A DNA stretch of 64,000 nucleotides from Cytophagales bacterium. GTDB lineage: Bacteria; Bacteroidota; Bacteroidia; Cytophagales; Bernardetiaceae. Shown here in pieces: positions 6,150 to 15,034 of this stretch (its first letter is position 1; every line of letters starts with the position of its first letter). The stretch spans positions 1 to 64,000 of the forward strand of contig JAAFJX010000011.1 of the NCBI GenBank assembly GCA_013299045.1. The letters run 5' to 3'. The notes beneath the pieces were generated by a model. It was not told the DNA's origin, did no database searches, and was given only the letters and a program-made list of their open reading frames with translations. The translations under genes and the position numbers were made by a program.

Positions 6150-7532
6150 CTAGATAAAAATTTGATATTGCAACACCAGCGCGTTTTTGCGCTTATCGCT
6201 ACGGATTGTGCCGCTCTGTTCGCTGTATGTTGGTCTGTTCTGATACTCTAATGTCAGCTTGGCTTTGTGCCCGTCTATGAGCCAGTTAATACCTGTACTC
6301 CAGACTGTCATACGCTGGTTTTGCAAGCGCTCGTAGTCTGCACTCATGCAGGTCAGGTAGGGCATAAAAGCACTAGCGCTTTTTATTTGCTTTGGCCTGA
6401 ACCAATAACCAAGCTGCGCATAAATGACGTTACCTGTTCCGAACATAGGAAAGGCATTGCCGTATGTGGGGCCATGATTCTTAAGAGCACTTGGATTTGC
6501 TGTTCCGTTTGCAGGATTCATAAGCCCATTATAACGCAAATAATTCTGACCAAAGTCGTAATTAAAATAACCAAGATAGGCCGATATAACATTCTTCTTG
6601 CTCGCGCCCAGCGGCATATCTAAAAAGGATTCTACACACCAAAGCAAAATGTTTTGATACACCGTATCTGCTCCTTGTTTGCGCCACATGGCCTCGGACT
6701 GACTTATTGCGCCCAGAGCCACGTTCCAAACCTTCTTTTTGCCTAAGTAAGTACCCGTCATGTAAGGTGTTGTATGCGCTTCAGCATCAAAGAAGTTATA
6801 GACCAGTAAGCCCTGAAACTGTTTTGTATGGCCACGCTGCGAGAACGTTGCATTTTCGTTGAGTGCAGGAAGCGCCGCGCCATTTGAAGTAATAGGGAAG
6901 GGGTCGCTTAGAATCAAACGATAGTCTAACTTACCCACCTGCCCACGTGCGTAAACACTCAGTTTCCGTGAGAACTCGTCCGTTTGGTCCACCGTAGCCT
7001 GTGCAAAAACAGGAACATCTTGCGTCATGATTGTCCCTACGCTAGGCTGCGAAAAGCGAGAGAGTCCATTGGTTATGGTTAGGCCGCCGCCCAGTACAAA
7101 TTGTTCCTTTTTGGACACACGGTACTCGCCAAGTGCATCATGGAAGAAAGCCGCATTTTTACGGTTTCCGCCCACGTTGAACATAGAGTTAAAGTTGTTT
7201 TGGCCAAACTGAAAGTATAAAAAAACACGTGGTAACACTTGCCCATACATTTGGATACGTGTTCGGCGCAAACCAATATCTATGGTTTCAGGTTGTGCTT
7301 TGCCAATGACTGTTGTGCCGTCGTTGCTTTGGTTGTAACGCAACCATACTTGGTTGAGAAAAGTTATCCTGAAATAGCGGCTCTTATCTTCACTAATAAA
7401 AAAAGTGAGGTTTTTATCCTCTTTAGATATTTTTTTTGCTTTCAGAGAGTCCTCGCTGCTCTGCGAAAAGCCATCGAGAGGATTCAGACAGACAAATAAG
7501 AGTATAAAGCTGCTTAAAAGTATTCTTCTCAT
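6150..7532 (-). CDS. outer-membrane porin of the OprO/OprP-like type
   Basis: A 460-residue protein with a signal peptide (about 1-24, ending Gly-Phe-Ser-Gln) and alternating aromatic/charged beta strands through to a C-terminal Gln-Tyr-Gln-Ile-Phe-Ile barrel end. The pattern Asp-Ile-Gly-Leu-Arg-Arg-Thr-Arg-Ile-Gln-Met-Tyr-Gly and Phe-Leu-Tyr-Phe-Gln-Phe-Gly resembles phosphate-selective porins O and P, a common naming for Bacteroidota barrels whose substrate is mostly unknown. It is a single-gene unit with its own promoter and no phosphate genes beside it, so the substrate is left open. Confidence 0.75.
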   Translation of the reverse strand: MRRILLSSFILLFVCLNPLDGFSQSSEDSLKAKKISKEDKNLTFFISEDKSRYFRITFLNQVWLRYNQSNDGTTVIGKAQPETIDIGLRRTRIQMYGQVLPRVFLYFQFGQNNFNSMFNVGGNRKNAAFFHDALGEYRVSKKEQFVLGGGLTITNGLSRFSQPSVGTIMTQDVPVFAQATVDQTDEFSRKLSVYARGQVGKLDYRLILSDPFPITSNGAALPALNENATFSQRGHTKQFQGLLVYNFFDAEAHTTPYMTGTYLGKKKVWNVALGAISQSEAMWRKQGADTVYQNILLWCVESFLDMPLGASKKNVISAYLGYFNYDFGQNYLRYNGLMNPANGTANPSALKNHGPTYGNAFPMFGTGNVIYAQLGYWFRPKQIKSASAFMPYLTCMSADYERLQNQRMTVWSTGINWLIDGHKAKLTLEYQNRPTYSEQSGTIRSDKRKNALVLQYQIFI

Positions 7533-7573
7533 TACAACAGAATGATTTAAGTTATTGAAATTCTTTAAATTTA

Positions 7574-7604
7574 AAAATATAGAATGATTTTTTTATTGGC
7601 GCAA
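7574..7604 (-). promoter_or_regulatory. Bacteroidota-type promoter for the porin gene
   Basis: On the minus strand TTG (7604-7602) is followed after 20 bases by TATATTTT (7581-7574), one base off the TAnnTTTG consensus, about 40 bases before the porin start codon. Confidence 0.45.
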
Positions 7605-7701
7605 TTTTAAACAAAAAAATTAAACAATGGTTGTTTGCGAATAAATTAATCCTGATTTGCATTCAATCTAGGTGTGGTATCAAAAAAAATTCTTGACAGA
7701 T

Positions 7702-7734
7702 TCAAGACATCATTTTAGTTTTTTCTATCTTTGC
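7702..7734 (+). promoter_or_regulatory. Bacteroidota-type promoter for pyrR
   Basis: TATCTTTG at 7727-7734 matches TAnnTTTG exactly; the -33 element is weak (TTCA near 7702). Transcription would begin near 7741, about 15 bases before the pyrR ATG, leaving no room for an RNA attenuator of the Bacillus pyrR kind. Confidence 0.55.
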
Positions 7735-7755
7735 CGCTTACAGATTGCTGTTGCT

Positions 7756-8295
7756 ATGTCCAAACTTTTGTTGCTCAATACCCCCAAACTACATGTTACA
7801 CTTCAGCGCTTGGCCTGCCAAATTGCCGAAAAAAGTGCGGACTTTGCAGATACTGTACTGATAGGCTTGCAGCCGCGTGGTGTTTTTGTTGCGCGCCGCC
7901 TCCAAAAAATCCTCATACAAGACCTCAGCATACATCTGGCGCTCGGTACACTGGACGTTACGTTTGACCGCGATGATTTCCGCCACCCACAAAAGGGACA
8001 GTTGCTTCCTCAAAAAACAGATTTGCCCTTTGTGGTACAGAATAAAAAAGTTATTCTTGTGGACGACGTGCTTTATACAGGCCGAACCATCAGAGCTGCA
8101 CTCTCAGCACTTGGTGCATTCGGCAGACCTCGCCGCGTGGAGCTGCTTACGCTCATAGACCGTAAATATAGCCGCGATTTACCCATTCAGCCAGACTACA
8201 TAGGCCGCGAAGTGAATACCATACAGTCTCAAGTGGTGCTAGTAGAGTGGCAGGAGCAAGGGTTTGAGCAAGATGCCATCTGGCTAAAAAATTGA
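7756..8295 (+). CDS. pyrR: PyrR-type phosphoribosyltransferase
   Basis: A 179-residue type I phosphoribosyltransferase. The PRPP-binding motif Val-Ile-Leu-Val-Asp-Asp-Val-Leu-Tyr-Thr-Gly-Arg-Thr (residues 99-111) with Leu-Asp-Val-Thr-Phe-Asp-Arg-Asp-Asp upstream is characteristic of PyrR, a uracil phosphoribosyltransferase and, in Gram-positive bacteria, an RNA-binding attenuator of pyr operons. The frame is open further upstream, but the ATG at 7756 fits the family N-terminus and the promoter. No pyr operon or attenuator is seen here, so the regulatory role is unproven. The stop codon is eight bases before the ATG of the peptide-binding lipoprotein, suggesting co-transcription. Confidence 0.9.
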   Translation: MSKLLLLNTPKLHVTLQRLACQIAEKSADFADTVLIGLQPRGVFVARRLQKILIQDLSIHLALGTLDVTFDRDDFRHPQKGQLLPQKTDLPFVVQNKKVILVDDVLYTGRTIRAALSALGAFGRPRRVELLTLIDRKYSRDLPIQPDYIGREVNTIQSQVVLVEWQEQGFEQDAIWLKN

Positions 8296-8303
8296 GTGGT
8301 TGC

Positions 8304-9962
8304 ATGAATTGGACTCACTTAATGTTCTTGAATAACTTTTTGGGGTGTTTCAAGCTAAAATCATGGGTGCTTTGGGTATTGGCACTGCTCCTCGCGGCCT
8401 GCGGCGGTGCGCGTCCTAGTTCAGAAAATGGCGAAAAAATTTTGCGTCTAGCCCTTGCAGAAGAAATCCAAACCCTAGACCCAATTTATGCCCAAAGCGA
8501 AAGTGATATTTGGTTAAGTAGCCAAATCTTCAATACGCTTTATACTTTTGGTGAGGATTTGGTGCTTTACCCCGAACTGGCCGAAAAACATCAGTTACTG
8601 CCCAATCAACGCGAATACCTTATTAGCCTGCGCGAAGATGTCAAATTCCATCATTCACCCATTTTTGCCGAAGACAAGGGCAGGCCCCTGCGTGCGCGCG
8701 ACGTGGTTTTTTCGCTCAAACGCCTGCTCAAAAATGCCACTAAAACATCTGAACAAGCCCTCCTGCTGGCGCAATTTTTGGCCGAGCCGCTAGATACCGC
8801 CATACAAGAAGTAGACCACATTACCATAAAAATTGCGCTAAAGCAGCCAGTAGGTGCTTTCTTGCAACTTTTGTCTATGCCCGCTACCGCCATTGTGCCC
8901 GAAGAGGCTTTTAATTCCGAATTAAACCAAAAATTTGCTGAGTTTCCGGTCGGTACTGGCCCTTTTACTTTTGGCAAATACAAAAGAGGCTCTTTTCTGA
9001 TTTTAAACAAAAATGAGCACTATTTCAAAGCCTCGCTCAATGATACCGCCCTGCCCTTCTTAGATGCCATTGACGTTAGTTTTGGTCTTGATGAGGACGA
9101 TGCCTTTGCCGAAATGCGACAAAACGGCCTGGATTTAATGCTTATAAGCTCTAGCTCCCTGCAAAAAATCCAAAAAAAGTATTCTAATGAACTCCAAACG
9201 CGCTACGATACACTTTCTGTTCCGCTCCTGAGCATACTGGGCGCACGTTTTGAAGTGAACCCAATGGCTTACAAAGACCTCAAGAATCCTATGCTCAGCC
9301 AGTATTTTCGCAAAGGACTTCGTAAGGGTATTTGCATGGATTCGTTGGGTTTAGAATTGCCTTTTGGGGCCTATATGGAAACGGAAGGGCGCTTTTTATC
9401 GCCTATTCTGCCTCGATTTAGTCAGCACACCAACCACCTCTCTTACCGCTGCGACCTGCCCACGTCTCGCCTTTTGCTCGGTAAATATAAGCCCGCAAAA
9501 GATGCCCCAAATTGGCAATTCTATGCAGCAGAACAGCACAAAACCTTACAAGAGCATCTGCAAAATGCTTGGAAAGTTTGCCAATTTGGTTTGTCTGATA
9601 ACCCAAATCAGGCGGCAATACGACTAGAAATACAGCGCTTTTGGGTAGCAGACGAGGCGCTCATGCTGTCTTTTTTGGCACAAGCCGACACTTTACAATC
9701 ATTCAAAGATGAGGTGGGTATTCCATGGGAAAAGGTGGTGGGCATTCAGGACGCTCAGGCGCGGCAAGAGGCTGCAACAGAGTTGGCAGTGCAGTACAAC
9801 GAAAAAAGTTTTTTTATACCCCTTTATTTTCAGCGCCTGGTGCTGCTCAAACAAAAAAACGTGAACGGTATTCCCTTTACACCTCTTGGGCTACTCAAGG
9901 CTGAAAATATTGATTTACAAATGGATAAAAATGCCTCTCATGTGGAAGATGCAGATGAGTAA
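8304..9962 (+). CDS. peptide-binding lipoprotein (SBP family 5, OppA/DppA-like)
   Basis: A 552-residue extracytoplasmic solute-binding protein. The signal peptide ends in the lipobox Leu-Leu-Ala-Ala-Cys33. Family 5 hallmarks follow: Glu-Ile-Gln-Thr-Leu-Asp-Pro near the N-terminus, Tyr-Leu-Ile-Ser-Leu-Arg-Glu-Asp-Val-Lys-Phe-His, Arg-Asp-Val-Val-Phe-Ser-Leu-Lys-Arg, and Gly-Thr-Gly-Pro-Phe in the middle. Such proteins bind oligopeptides for ABC importers; no permease or ATPase gene is adjacent. The chosen ATG (8304) gives a normal signal peptide; a TTG at 8292 overlapping pyrR and an ATG at 8322 are alternatives. Confidence 0.85.
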   Translation: MNWTHLMFLNNFLGCFKLKSWVLWVLALLLAACGGARPSSENGEKILRLALAEEIQTLDPIYAQSESDIWLSSQIFNTLYTFGEDLVLYPELAEKHQLLPNQREYLISLREDVKFHHSPIFAEDKGRPLRARDVVFSLKRLLKNATKTSEQALLLAQFLAEPLDTAIQEVDHITIKIALKQPVGAFLQLLSMPATAIVPEEAFNSELNQKFAEFPVGTGPFTFGKYKRGSFLILNKNEHYFKASLNDTALPFLDAIDVSFGLDEDDAFAEMRQNGLDLMLISSSSLQKIQKKYSNELQTRYDTLSVPLLSILGARFEVNPMAYKDLKNPMLSQYFRKGLRKGICMDSLGLELPFGAYMETEGRFLSPILPRFSQHTNHLSYRCDLPTSRLLLGKYKPAKDAPNWQFYAAEQHKTLQEHLQNAWKVCQFGLSDNPNQAAIRLEIQRFWVADEALMLSFLAQADTLQSFKDEVGIPWEKVVGIQDAQARQEAATELAVQYNEKSFFIPLYFQRLVLLKQKNVNGIPFTPLGLLKAENIDLQMDKNASHVEDADE

Positions 9963-10038
9963 ATTATTTGATTGCTCACTAGAAGCTGGATTTTGCTTTC
10001 AAAGGGAAAGGACGTATCAAGATGTTACGTGGTGGTGT

Positions 10039-10599
10039 ATGACTAACCTGAAAAATAAAACGCTTTTCATGTTAGTCTTTGTTTTGATACTTAGCTTTTC
10101 TGCTTTCTATGCAACAGCACAATCCGATGGCCTGTATCTGATACAAGATACGGTCTTGGAAGTGCAGGATTCTCTATGGAAAGGGCAACTGGTCGTTAAG
10201 AAGATGCACAGCCGAGGTGGCTACAAGCTCACGCTTCTGAACACCAAGACCCAAGAGTCAGAGTCTATTTTTTGGGAGTATCCTATATTCAAACTACGTC
10301 TTATGGACATCAACCATGATGGCAGCATCGATGTTTGTATGGGCACTGTCAAGGCAACACACTTTGACTCGGTAACACGCCGCCGTTTGTTTCTCTTTAG
10401 GCGCGATGACAACAATTTGCGCCCGCTTTGGCTTGGTTCGCGGCTCTGTCATACATTCATGGACTTTGAACCGTTTTTTGAAGCATCTGCCCCGCCACGT
10501 ATCACGACATGGGAGCTAAACCAAAAGCATGAACAACTGCGTGGAGTTTACGAATGGGGCAGTTTTGGTTTGATTTTGGTGCGTTATTTGAACGACTAA
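10039..10599 (+). CDS. exported protein of unknown function (186 aa)
   Basis: I do not recognise a named family. Residues 1-28 form a Sec signal peptide (Leu-Phe-Met-Leu-Val-Phe...Ala-Thr-Ala-Gln). The mature part has a short Asp-Ile-Asn-His-Asp-Gly-Ser-Ile-Asp-Val segment like an FG-GAP or EF-hand-type loop, suggesting a small periplasmic beta-rich domain. The frame is open from 9886, overlapping the binding-protein gene, but only the ATG at 10039 gives a proper signal peptide. The stop is two bases before the miaA ATG, so both are probably one message. Confidence 0.7.
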   Translation: MTNLKNKTLFMLVFVLILSFSAFYATAQSDGLYLIQDTVLEVQDSLWKGQLVVKKMHSRGGYKLTLLNTKTQESESIFWEYPIFKLRLMDINHDGSIDVCMGTVKATHFDSVTRRRLFLFRRDDNNLRPLWLGSRLCHTFMDFEPFFEASAPPRITTWELNQKHEQLRGVYEWGSFGLILVRYLND

Positions 10600-10601
10600 C
10601 T

Positions 10602-11513
10602 ATGGACATATCTGCTCAGAAAAATCTTATCGTCATTGCTGGCCCAACAGCATCTGGCAAAACGAACTTGGCCATTCGGCTAGCGCAACTTTTTAAAACA
10701 GAGATTGTTTCGGCAGATTCACGCCAATTCTATCGAGAAATTCCTATCGGAACTGCCCAGCCCAGTGCAGAAGAGTTAAACGCAGTGCAGCATCATCTAA
10801 TTGCCTCGCATAGCATTCATGCGCCCCTTAGCGCAGGTATTTATGAGCAGCTTGCGCTTGGAATACTGGCGGATTTATTTCAAAAATATCATACTCTGGT
10901 ACTTGTAGGCGGTTCGGGGCTTTATATAAAATCACTGTTGCACGGTATTGACGCTATGCCCGAAGTAAGTGAGTCTATTCGCGAAAGCGCCCAAAATGTA
11001 TTCAAAAACAGCGGTTTGAGCGGTTTGCAAGAGGAGCTAGAACGGCTAGACCCACTCTATTTGCAACAAGCAGACAAACAAAATCCTGTTAGGCTTGTGC
11101 GTGCGCTTGAGGTTATTTATGCGAGCGGGAAGCCTTTTTCTGCTTTTCGTACCCAAGTCCGTCAGGAACGCCCTTTTAAAAGCTACACTTTTTGGCTAGA
11201 GAAACCCAGAAAAGAGCTTTACGAGCGCATAAACACGCGAGCTATGCAGATGCTGGCTGCAGGTTGGCTTGAGGAGGCTGAGGCAGTCATTGCATATAAA
11301 CATTTACAAGCCTTACAGACACTTGGCTATAAAGAAATATACGATTTTTTTGACGGCAAAATTCAGTCGCGTCAGGTGCTACAAACGCTCATACAGCAGC
11401 ACACACGGCAATACGCCAAGCGCCAGATGACTTGGTTCAGAAATCAGAGTTTTTGTGCAATAAGCAGCCTCGAAGATGTTTTAGATGCACTTAAAATGGT
11501 CAAAGGGCTGTAA
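10602..11513 (+). CDS. miaA: tRNA dimethylallyltransferase MiaA
   Basis: A 303-residue enzyme that adds an isopentenyl group to A37 of tRNAs reading UNN codons. The P-loop Gly14-Pro-Thr-Ala-Ser-Gly-Lys-Thr, the Ser-Ala-Asp-Ser-Arg-Gln-Phe-Tyr motif, Gly-Gly-Ser-Gly-Leu-Tyr, Arg-Ala-Leu-Glu-Val and Lys-Arg-Gln-Met-Thr-Trp-Phe-Arg are all present in order. Length is normal. The ATG at 10602 was chosen over an upstream in-frame codon inside the preceding gene. The 3' end overlaps the convergent paaD-like gene by 33 bases. Confidence 0.97.
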   Translation: MDISAQKNLIVIAGPTASGKTNLAIRLAQLFKTEIVSADSRQFYREIPIGTAQPSAEELNAVQHHLIASHSIHAPLSAGIYEQLALGILADLFQKYHTLVLVGGSGLYIKSLLHGIDAMPEVSESIRESAQNVFKNSGLSGLQEELERLDPLYLQQADKQNPVRLVRALEVIYASGKPFSAFRTQVRQERPFKSYTFWLEKPRKELYERINTRAMQMLAAGWLEEAEAVIAYKHLQALQTLGYKEIYDFFDGKIQSRQVLQTLIQQHTRQYAKRQMTWFRNQSFCAISSLEDVLDALKMVKGL

Positions 11514-11954
11514 ACAATCTTGGCAAGTAAAAAGAGACTTACAAGCCGTAGAGCCGAACCAACTTGTAAGTTTTGTGCGGGCAGACTGACAGTGCGGGCA
11601 AAGCACCACTTTTGAAGGCTTGTCGCTCCTGTCGGGTGGCGCTATGCCCGAAAGCCTTAGTTTTTCTCTCGTGGCTTCGCTCATCCAGTCGGTCGTCCAG
11701 GCTGGTGAAAGCACCTTGCGAACTTTTACGTTTGCGATGCCCTCTTGCCGAAGCCTCGCAATGATGTCCTCCTCGATAACCTTCATGGCAGGGCAGCCCG
11801 AATAAGTAGGCGTGAGGTCTATAAGTACTTGATTTTCTAAACATTGCACGCCTCGGACTACGCCAAGTTCAACAATGCTGATAGCAGGAATTTCAGGGTC
11901 GGGTACGTCTTCTAGCCACTTATAAACCTGCTCCGAACTGATAGTTTGCATCAT
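11481..11954 (-). CDS. paaD: PaaD-like MIP18-family protein with C-terminal zinc ribbon
   Basis: A 157-residue protein. Residues 8-85 form a MIP18/DUF59 domain (Val-Pro-Asp-Pro-Glu-Ile-Pro, Thr-Pro-Thr-Tyr-Ser-Gly-Cys-Pro-Ala-Met). The C-terminal third carries a four-cysteine ribbon, Cys-Pro-His-Cys and Cys-Gln-Asp-Cys, as in PaaD of the phenylacetyl-CoA epoxidase, which is thought to assist Fe-S assembly of the reductase PaaE. No paaA, paaB, paaC or paaE is in the window, so the operon is either split or this is a general Fe-S helper. Its 3' end overlaps miaA tail-to-tail. Confidence 0.88.
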   Translation of the reverse strand: MMQTISSEQVYKWLEDVPDPEIPAISIVELGVVRGVQCLENQVLIDLTPTYSGCPAMKVIEEDIIARLRQEGIANVKVRKVLSPAWTTDWMSEATREKLRLSGIAPPDRSDKPSKVVLCPHCQSARTKLTSWFGSTACKSLFTCQDCLQPFDHFKCI

Positions 11955-11988
11955 AATCTGTTAAGTGTATAAGGTTTATTTTCAACGA

Positions 11989-12918
11989 TTAATCTAAGTT
12001 TTTGGATATGTGTGCTTCCAAACAAGATTCACGTTGCGCCGAATAGGGGTGTGTACGCATAAGCTTTTGTGCCCAATCGTATTGGCCTTCGTTTTGCTTG
12101 AGTCGCGCAAAAAAGTCTTTCATTTTGCGTGGGTTATAGCCCGCTTTTTTGGCATAATTCGCACCAAACTTATCCGATTCATATTCATCAACTTGCCCAA
12201 AAGGTGCAGTAATAATAGTTTGTATGCTAGCAGCCAGCTCGCCTAAACCGCCCAATACGCGGTTGCCAACCACAATTTTTTGTAATTGCCTAATCAAATG
12301 CTTTCTGTCCACGTGTGCAATTTCATGGCCAATGATGCCTGCCAGCTCGTCCTCTGATTGCACAAAATCTAGCAAGGCAGTTGTTACGTACAGGTGCCCG
12401 CCTGCAATGGCAAAGGCATTAACCGCATCGGTATCCAACAAATGAATTTGAAAGCTAATAGCCTTGCGTTCGCGATAGGGCAGTAGTTTTTCAAAAATAC
12501 GTTTTACTCTAGTGTGGCGTGGGTCGTTGTCAATTATTTTAAAATCTTTGGCCATCTGCTGATGGTAGGTTTCTCCGTACTGCATTTCCTGCTCGTCCGT
12601 AACTGGGAATTTCTCTAAAAATTTGTTTTCCATATTTTTATACTGCTTAAAAGCCAGGTCTGTTGGGTCAAAGCAGTTTGCTTGTGCGGCTGTTTCATTC
12701 CACGCCTCTGAACAAGAGTCTAAAAACTGGTTCAGGTCGTTTGGGTTTAAGTTATTGAGTTGATTGATAAGCTCAACGCCTTGTTCTAGACCTTCTTTAG
12801 CTTGTTCTACTTGCTCTGAAGAAATTTGTATGCAGGCAGAGAATGTACCAAATACGAGAAGAATCAAAAGGCTTCTTGTGAAGAAAAACCTATTCCAAAG
12901 GCTTTGAGAATTTTGCAT
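11989..12918 (-). CDS. M48-family metalloprotease lipoprotein
   Basis: A 309-residue zinc protease. The N-terminus has a signal segment and a lipobox-like Phe-Ser-Ala-Cys29. The catalytic motif His198-Glu-Ile-Ala-His202 and the downstream Glu in Asp-Glu-Tyr-Glu-Ser-Asp-Lys-Phe-Gly give the M48 zinc site; the stretch Asn-Ala-Phe-Ala-Ile-Ala-Gly-Gly-His-Leu-Tyr-Val is typical of BepA/LoiP/Oma1-type proteins. It likely acts in periplasmic or outer-membrane protein quality control, by analogy. A single-gene unit, diverging from the BatD-like gene. Confidence 0.9.
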   Translation of the reverse strand: MQNSQSLWNRFFFTRSLLILLVFGTFSACIQISSEQVEQAKEGLEQGVELINQLNNLNPNDLNQFLDSCSEAWNETAAQANCFDPTDLAFKQYKNMENKFLEKFPVTDEQEMQYGETYHQQMAKDFKIIDNDPRHTRVKRIFEKLLPYRERKAISFQIHLLDTDAVNAFAIAGGHLYVTTALLDFVQSEDELAGIIGHEIAHVDRKHLIRQLQKIVVGNRVLGGLGELAASIQTIITAPFGQVDEYESDKFGANYAKKAGYNPRKMKDFFARLKQNEGQYDWAQKLMRTHPYSAQRESCLEAHISKNLD

Positions 12919-13066
12919 ATAACAAGACGTTTGAGTGAGCAGAAAGCATTAAAGTACATTTTTGATACGCAAATCTAAGCATTTTGTTGTATTATTCTAT
13001 TTTGAGTTGTATTTTTGCGTGCTTTTTAGGGTAATTTTGAATGCCTTAACAAACATCAAAAGAAAA

Positions 13067-13978
13067 ATGTATAGGCTATTCTTAACGCTTTTTTGTGGCT
13101 TTGCTTTAGGGATTGGGCAAAATTTATATGCTCAAAACACTAAACCTATTCTGCGTATTGTTACGGATAGTGTCTATCTAGGTACGCCTATACGCATGAG
13201 TCTGAGCTATACACACAATCAGTTTGAAGAAGTCATTTTTCCTGACTCTAGTTACAATTTTAGTCCTTTTGAGTGGGTTCGTAAAAATTATGTGTCCACA
13301 CGAACGAAAGGAATGAATAGCACAGACAGCGCTTGTTATGAACTCCGAACATTTAATATGGATACGATTCAGAGCATAGCGCTACCTGTTTTTTTGATTG
13401 ATGAAAATGGCGATACTACGCGGACGTTGAGCAATGAGGTAAGCGTAAAACTCAGTTTTATAGTGAATACAGACAGCCTGAACAAGGTTTCACAGAATGT
13501 TCAGCAGAATATTAAGAGCAATACCGCTTATGCCAAATTAAAGCGGCTGCCGCAGTCAGTGTTATATGTATTGGCAGTTTTGGGTGTGTTGTTGTTAGTA
13601 GGTTCGGTGTTTTTGTTGTTTAATAAAAATATTCGTCGTGCGTATCAGATTCGTCGTTTGAGGCGGCAATACGAACGCTTTAAACAGGATTTTGAGAACG
13701 TTACACGCCAAGAGAAAACTAGTAAAACAACCGAAAGCGCCCTTTTGCTTTGGAAAACTTTTTTGGAAAAACTAGAAGAAAAACCATTCACTTCATACAC
13801 CTCTAAGGAAATTCTGACGGTTCTTTCAGACGACAGCCTCGTTGAACCACTCAAAAACTTGGACAGAGCCATTTATGGGAGCATGATAAACGAAAATACA
13901 CAAACCGCTCTGGACTTTCTAAAAAATTATGCGGCTAATATTTATGACCACAAAATGACGGAGGTGCAAAATGCCTGA
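13067..13978 (+). CDS. BatD-like exported membrane-anchored protein
   Basis: A 303-residue protein: signal peptide (1-23, ending Leu-Tyr-Ala-Gln), a periplasmic beta domain of about 140 residues, one membrane helix (about 165-187) and a basic cytoplasmic tail with helices. This layout and the position directly before a VWA-domain gene, overlapping it by eight bases, match the unnamed gene that precedes batA in Bacteroidota aerotolerance (Bat) operons. The frame is open upstream to 12962, but the ATG at 13067 gives the only proper signal peptide. Function of Bat proteins is poorly defined. Confidence 0.72.
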   Translation: MYRLFLTLFCGFALGIGQNLYAQNTKPILRIVTDSVYLGTPIRMSLSYTHNQFEEVIFPDSSYNFSPFEWVRKNYVSTRTKGMNSTDSACYELRTFNMDTIQSIALPVFLIDENGDTTRTLSNEVSVKLSFIVNTDSLNKVSQNVQQNIKSNTAYAKLKRLPQSVLYVLAVLGVLLLVGSVFLLFNKNIRRAYQIRRLRRQYERFKQDFENVTRQEKTSKTTESALLLWKTFLEKLEEKPFTSYTSKEILTVLSDDSLVEPLKNLDRAIYGSMINENTQTALDFLKNYAANIYDHKMTEVQNA

Positions 13979-15002
13979 GTGGTTTAGCTTGTCTTGGTTT
14001 TGGCCTTCTCAGTTTATGGCCTATTCTTGGGAAAACAGCTGGGCGCTTTGGCTCGGTTTGGTGTTGCCACTAGTCCTTTTTATAAGGCGAGCGCTTTTGA
14101 GTAAAAGCCGCCAGCGCTTTGAAGTAGCGCTCTCTCTCAAAACCTTTGCACAAGACCGCACTGTATGGTTAAGACATTTATTGAAACTGTTTTTGGCGCT
14201 TGCTTATTCGCTCATAATCATTGCTTTGGCGCGCCCACAGCAGAACAACGAAAGGCTTGAGCGCTGGACGGAAGGTATAGATATTATCATAGCTTTGGAC
14301 ATTTCAGAGTCTATGCAGATACAAGACTTCAAGCCCAACCGCTTAGAAGTAGCAAAAAAAGTGGCCAATAATTTTATTTCGGGGCGGTTTCAAGATAGAA
14401 TTGGCTTGGTTCTTTTTGCTGGCGATGCTTTCGCTCCCCTGCCCCCTACCACCGACTACGATATGCTCAAGGCTTATATCAGCGACCTTAATTTTGACCT
14501 GATACCCAAAGGCGGAACGGCCATTGGCAGTGCTTTAGCGGTTGCTACGAGCCGCATGATGGACTCTAAGTCCAAGTCAAAAGTGGTGTTGCTCATCAGC
14601 GATGGCGAAAATACAGCAGGAAATATTGACCCCGAAACCGCTGCCAGTCTTGCAAAAGATGAAAACATTAAGGTTTACACCATTGCCGTTGGGCGCGACG
14701 GCCAAGTACCAGTCGGTGTAGATGCCTTTGGTAGAACACAATATACGGACAATGCACTCGATGAAACAACACTGCGCAATATCGCTGCAAATTGCGACGG
14801 TGAGTTCTTTCGTGCCACAAACGCCTCTGCCCTACAAAGCATTTTTGATAAAATTAATGCGTATGAAAAATCTGAAATCAAAGAAAATCGCTACGTGGAC
14901 ACCAAAGATTTCTATCATATCTACCTCGTTTGGGGTATGTTATTCTTTTTGGTATGGCTGGCGCTCAAAAGCTCTTATTTGGCAAACCCGCTTGAGGACT
15001 AA
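13971..15002 (+). CDS. batA: BatA/BatB-type VWA-domain membrane protein
   Basis: A 343-residue protein with membrane helices near residues 20-38 and 62-82, a von Willebrand A domain (about 95-290) and a last helix near 315-335. The metal site (MIDAS) is complete: Asp-Ile-Ser-Glu-Ser, the Thr in Gly-Gly-Thr-Ala-Ile-Gly, and Asp in Ile-Ser-Asp-Gly-Glu-Asn-Thr. It overlaps the BatD-like gene. The usual partners moxR and DUF58 are not here; a DUF58 gene lies 26 kb away at 41 kb, so the Bat operon seems split. BatA and BatB cannot be told apart safely. Confidence 0.85.
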   Translation: MPEWFSLSWFWPSQFMAYSWENSWALWLGLVLPLVLFIRRALLSKSRQRFEVALSLKTFAQDRTVWLRHLLKLFLALAYSLIIIALARPQQNNERLERWTEGIDIIIALDISESMQIQDFKPNRLEVAKKVANNFISGRFQDRIGLVLFAGDAFAPLPPTTDYDMLKAYISDLNFDLIPKGGTAIGSALAVATSRMMDSKSKSKVVLLISDGENTAGNIDPETAASLAKDENIKVYTIAVGRDGQVPVGVDAFGRTQYTDNALDETTLRNIAANCDGEFFRATNASALQSIFDKINAYEKSEIKENRYVDTKDFYHIYLVWGMLFFLVWLALKSSYLANPLED

Positions 15003-15034
15003 CCATTAAAATTTTAAATAATCAGACAAATCAA

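Noticed and set aside
7681-7756. PyrR-type RNA attenuator upstream of pyrR
   Set aside because: The promoter leaves a leader of only about 15 bases and no hairpin set is seen.
9886-10038. Upstream extension of the exported 186-residue protein
   Set aside because: Would overlap the binding-protein gene and bury the signal peptide; the ATG at 10039 is the better start.
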